15,537 bases of DNA from Hamiltosporidium magnivora (Eukaryota; Microsporidia; Dubosqiidae). Within the stretch, counting starts at the first letter, position 1; each line of letters starts with the position of its first letter. Shown here in pieces: positions 13,953 to 15,537 of this stretch. A model generated the notes under the pieces. It did not search any database. It saw only the letters and a program-made list of their open reading frames with translations, and was not told the origin of the DNA. The stretch spans positions 1 through 15,537 of the forward strand of contig PITI01000270.1 of assembly GCA_004325065.1 (NCBI GenBank), given 5' to 3'. Position numbers and translations under genes: made by a program.

Positions 13953-15537
13953 AGGGTATGCCATTTGACAAATAGTGTGTGCTGTCTGCTAATTATAAAT
14001 TTATATTAAGGCTATTTCAAAAATATTATTATATTTTTGAAAATTAAAAATTTTGTTTCCTCTAAAAGCATACTAATCTTCTAGTAGCCGGCATAACACA
14101 AATTAATTGGAAAGATTCGGGGTTTGAATACCGATTTTTACACTGTTACCTTTAAATTACAAATATTTACGCCAAAAAAACAATCTATTTGTCACAAGAG
14201 ACATTAGTAAATACCTATATCACATAACAAACCAATACTATATTTGTATACTGTTTTAATTCATGAGAAAAATTTATTAATAATGAAAAACTACAATAAA
14301 CTTAGAACTTTATAAAGAAAATTACAAATTTTTATAGCATTACAAGTGCCTCTTAAAATGATGAATATTCTTTGGTCTCACGGAAACTGAAATAAATAAT
14401 TATCATCAACATATTTTATTCATCCCAGAGCTAAATAAAACAGAAAAGAAATGATTATCGAGGTATCGAAACGATTTTAGAGTTTGTTGGTGGTTACAAA
14501 CATTTTGAATAAATTGAATGTCTCAAAGTAAAACCGAGAAAAATTAATCTAAAGCTATTAAAAGGACACTTAAATTAAAGATTTAAACGTTTAATGATAC
14601 ATAGTTGAATGTATGAAATTTATTTTACCAATCAAATTTTAGGTAAATATTATTCATTTTTCTTTTAGAGTATTTGAAGCCAAACATTTAATTGATCTAG
14701 ATATATGATAAATTATTTTGTGTTCTAGTTATGAACACTATACAAATAGAACTCGAGGTTCCGATAAATCGTTTCTGTCAAAATAAAACCTTAAGAAATC
14801 TTTCAGAATGTTTAATTTGAATATATATGTGATTTTGCAATTCCGTGGTTCTCTGTAAAAAAAATAAATAAATTCTAAGAAATGAAACGATTTGGAGCAA
14901 TCTTGCAATAATAATAAACCATTTCTGTGTAAAATTAAAAATAGAAAGAGAGATAAAGAGATGAAACTAAAAAATTCTAAAAAAAATATCTAGCGGAGTA
15001 GAAAATCGAAAATAAATCAAGCTTTATATCCTTGAAGTAAATGATAATAGGTGTTAATAACACTTACAAAAAGCTGATTAAGAAACTTGGATGTTAAATA
15101 TACTAGAATTTTGTTATTATTTAAAAAGAATGCCTTTTTGACAACGAAAAAACTTAAAAACGGCAGAAATTTCGCGTCGCGATCTTAACTACGTAAAGTA
15201 GATCCAAATTAAGAAATAAAATTTGTTTTTCTACGCATCTAAGGCTTATAAATACAAATGATCAAAGAATTTAAACGTCATATGAGCTATTCAGTTCAAA
15301 AGTTCGCCAAAAAAAGCGAAACTAAAAATAAATTTAGATAAAAGATATCAAATATCAAGTTAAAATTTACTTATGGTTCTGTATTGAATAGAAATTATAG
15401 AGAAAGATCTATTTCAGAAATATTTTTTTTGCTTCAAACTGGACATGCGATAGAATAAATTTAACTTTATTTTTGTTATAAGTAAAGTATTTCTTGTATA
15501 TTAGAACAGAGTTTGACATCATTACAGAGTATTTGTT

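Larger units (their letters stand above)
12269..15537. other. 3.3 kb region without an assignable gene
   Basis: No frame of 60 or more codons with an ATG occurs on either strand. Several short coding-like stretches are present: 12390-12617 (+, 75 codons, no early ATG), a 38-codon frame near 13006-13131 (+), 13719-13952 (+, one internal TAA), 14362-14453 (+), 14731-14820 (+, ATG, 29 codons) and 15154-15261 (-, 35 codons). No tRNA, rRNA, tandem array or terminal inverted repeat was recognised. Old decayed genes or transposon remains in non-functional DNA is the simplest reading. Confidence 0.55.

Noticed and set aside
14082..14145. Possible tRNA gene, from a tagccggca A-box-like and ggtttgaatacc B-box-like motif
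   Set aside because: The presumed acceptor strands do not pair and the spacing leaves no room for an anticodon arm.

Overview
The window looks like nuclear DNA from an AT-rich, intron-poor, compact eukaryote, most likely a microsporidian with a relatively loose genome. The evidence is indirect. Five clear genes have no visible introns. One encodes an RNA polymerase I subunit and another a nucleolar Puf-repeat protein, which rules out a bacterium. The proteins are short or lineage-stretched and rich in Lys, Asn and Ile. Several start codons have C-rich (CCC-type) motifs just upstream, as described for microsporidian promoters. I cannot name the genus. The placement is inference and would be settled by a protein search with any of the five genes.

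Layout. Bases 1-7050 form a dense block. It holds a Nop9-like ribosome-biogenesis protein (+), the Pol I subunit RPA12 (+), a sphingolipid delta-4 desaturase (-) and a DusA-type tRNA-dihydrouridine synthase (-). The gaps around the first two genes are filled by 28-32 bp minisatellite arrays built on GGGTGTTAA. These arrays face opposite ways on the two sides of RPA12, so the gene sits in the loop of a large inverted repeat. A 74 bp tandem repeat lies between the desaturase and the synthase. Three of the four proteins in this block also carry in-frame tandem repeats (24 bp, 99 bp and 84 bp units), so repeat expansion is active inside and outside genes.

Bases 7050-15537 are different. They have few genes and none of the CCC/GGG arrays. 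They hold one long gene (minus strand, ankyrin-like N-terminus, anillin/Bud4-type C2-like region, C-terminal PH domain), one hydrophobic reading frame without a proper ATG, and about 6 kb with no assignable gene. Inside the 7050-9220 gap is a local GC island (about 8440-8850, roughly 36% G+C by hand count, against 13-22% in sampled blocks outside it). It contains two well-formed nested hairpins and no long frame, and is the best candidate for an unannotated structured RNA. Several other stretches are interrupted coding-like frames and may be gene relics.

Functional themes. Nop9, RPA12 and the Dus enzyme all serve making or modifying rRNA and tRNA. The desaturase serves sphingolipid synthesis in the ER. 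The ankyrin/anillin-like protein probably works at the cell cortex or septum. Nothing suggests these genes form one pathway or operon; they are ordinary eukaryotic neighbours.
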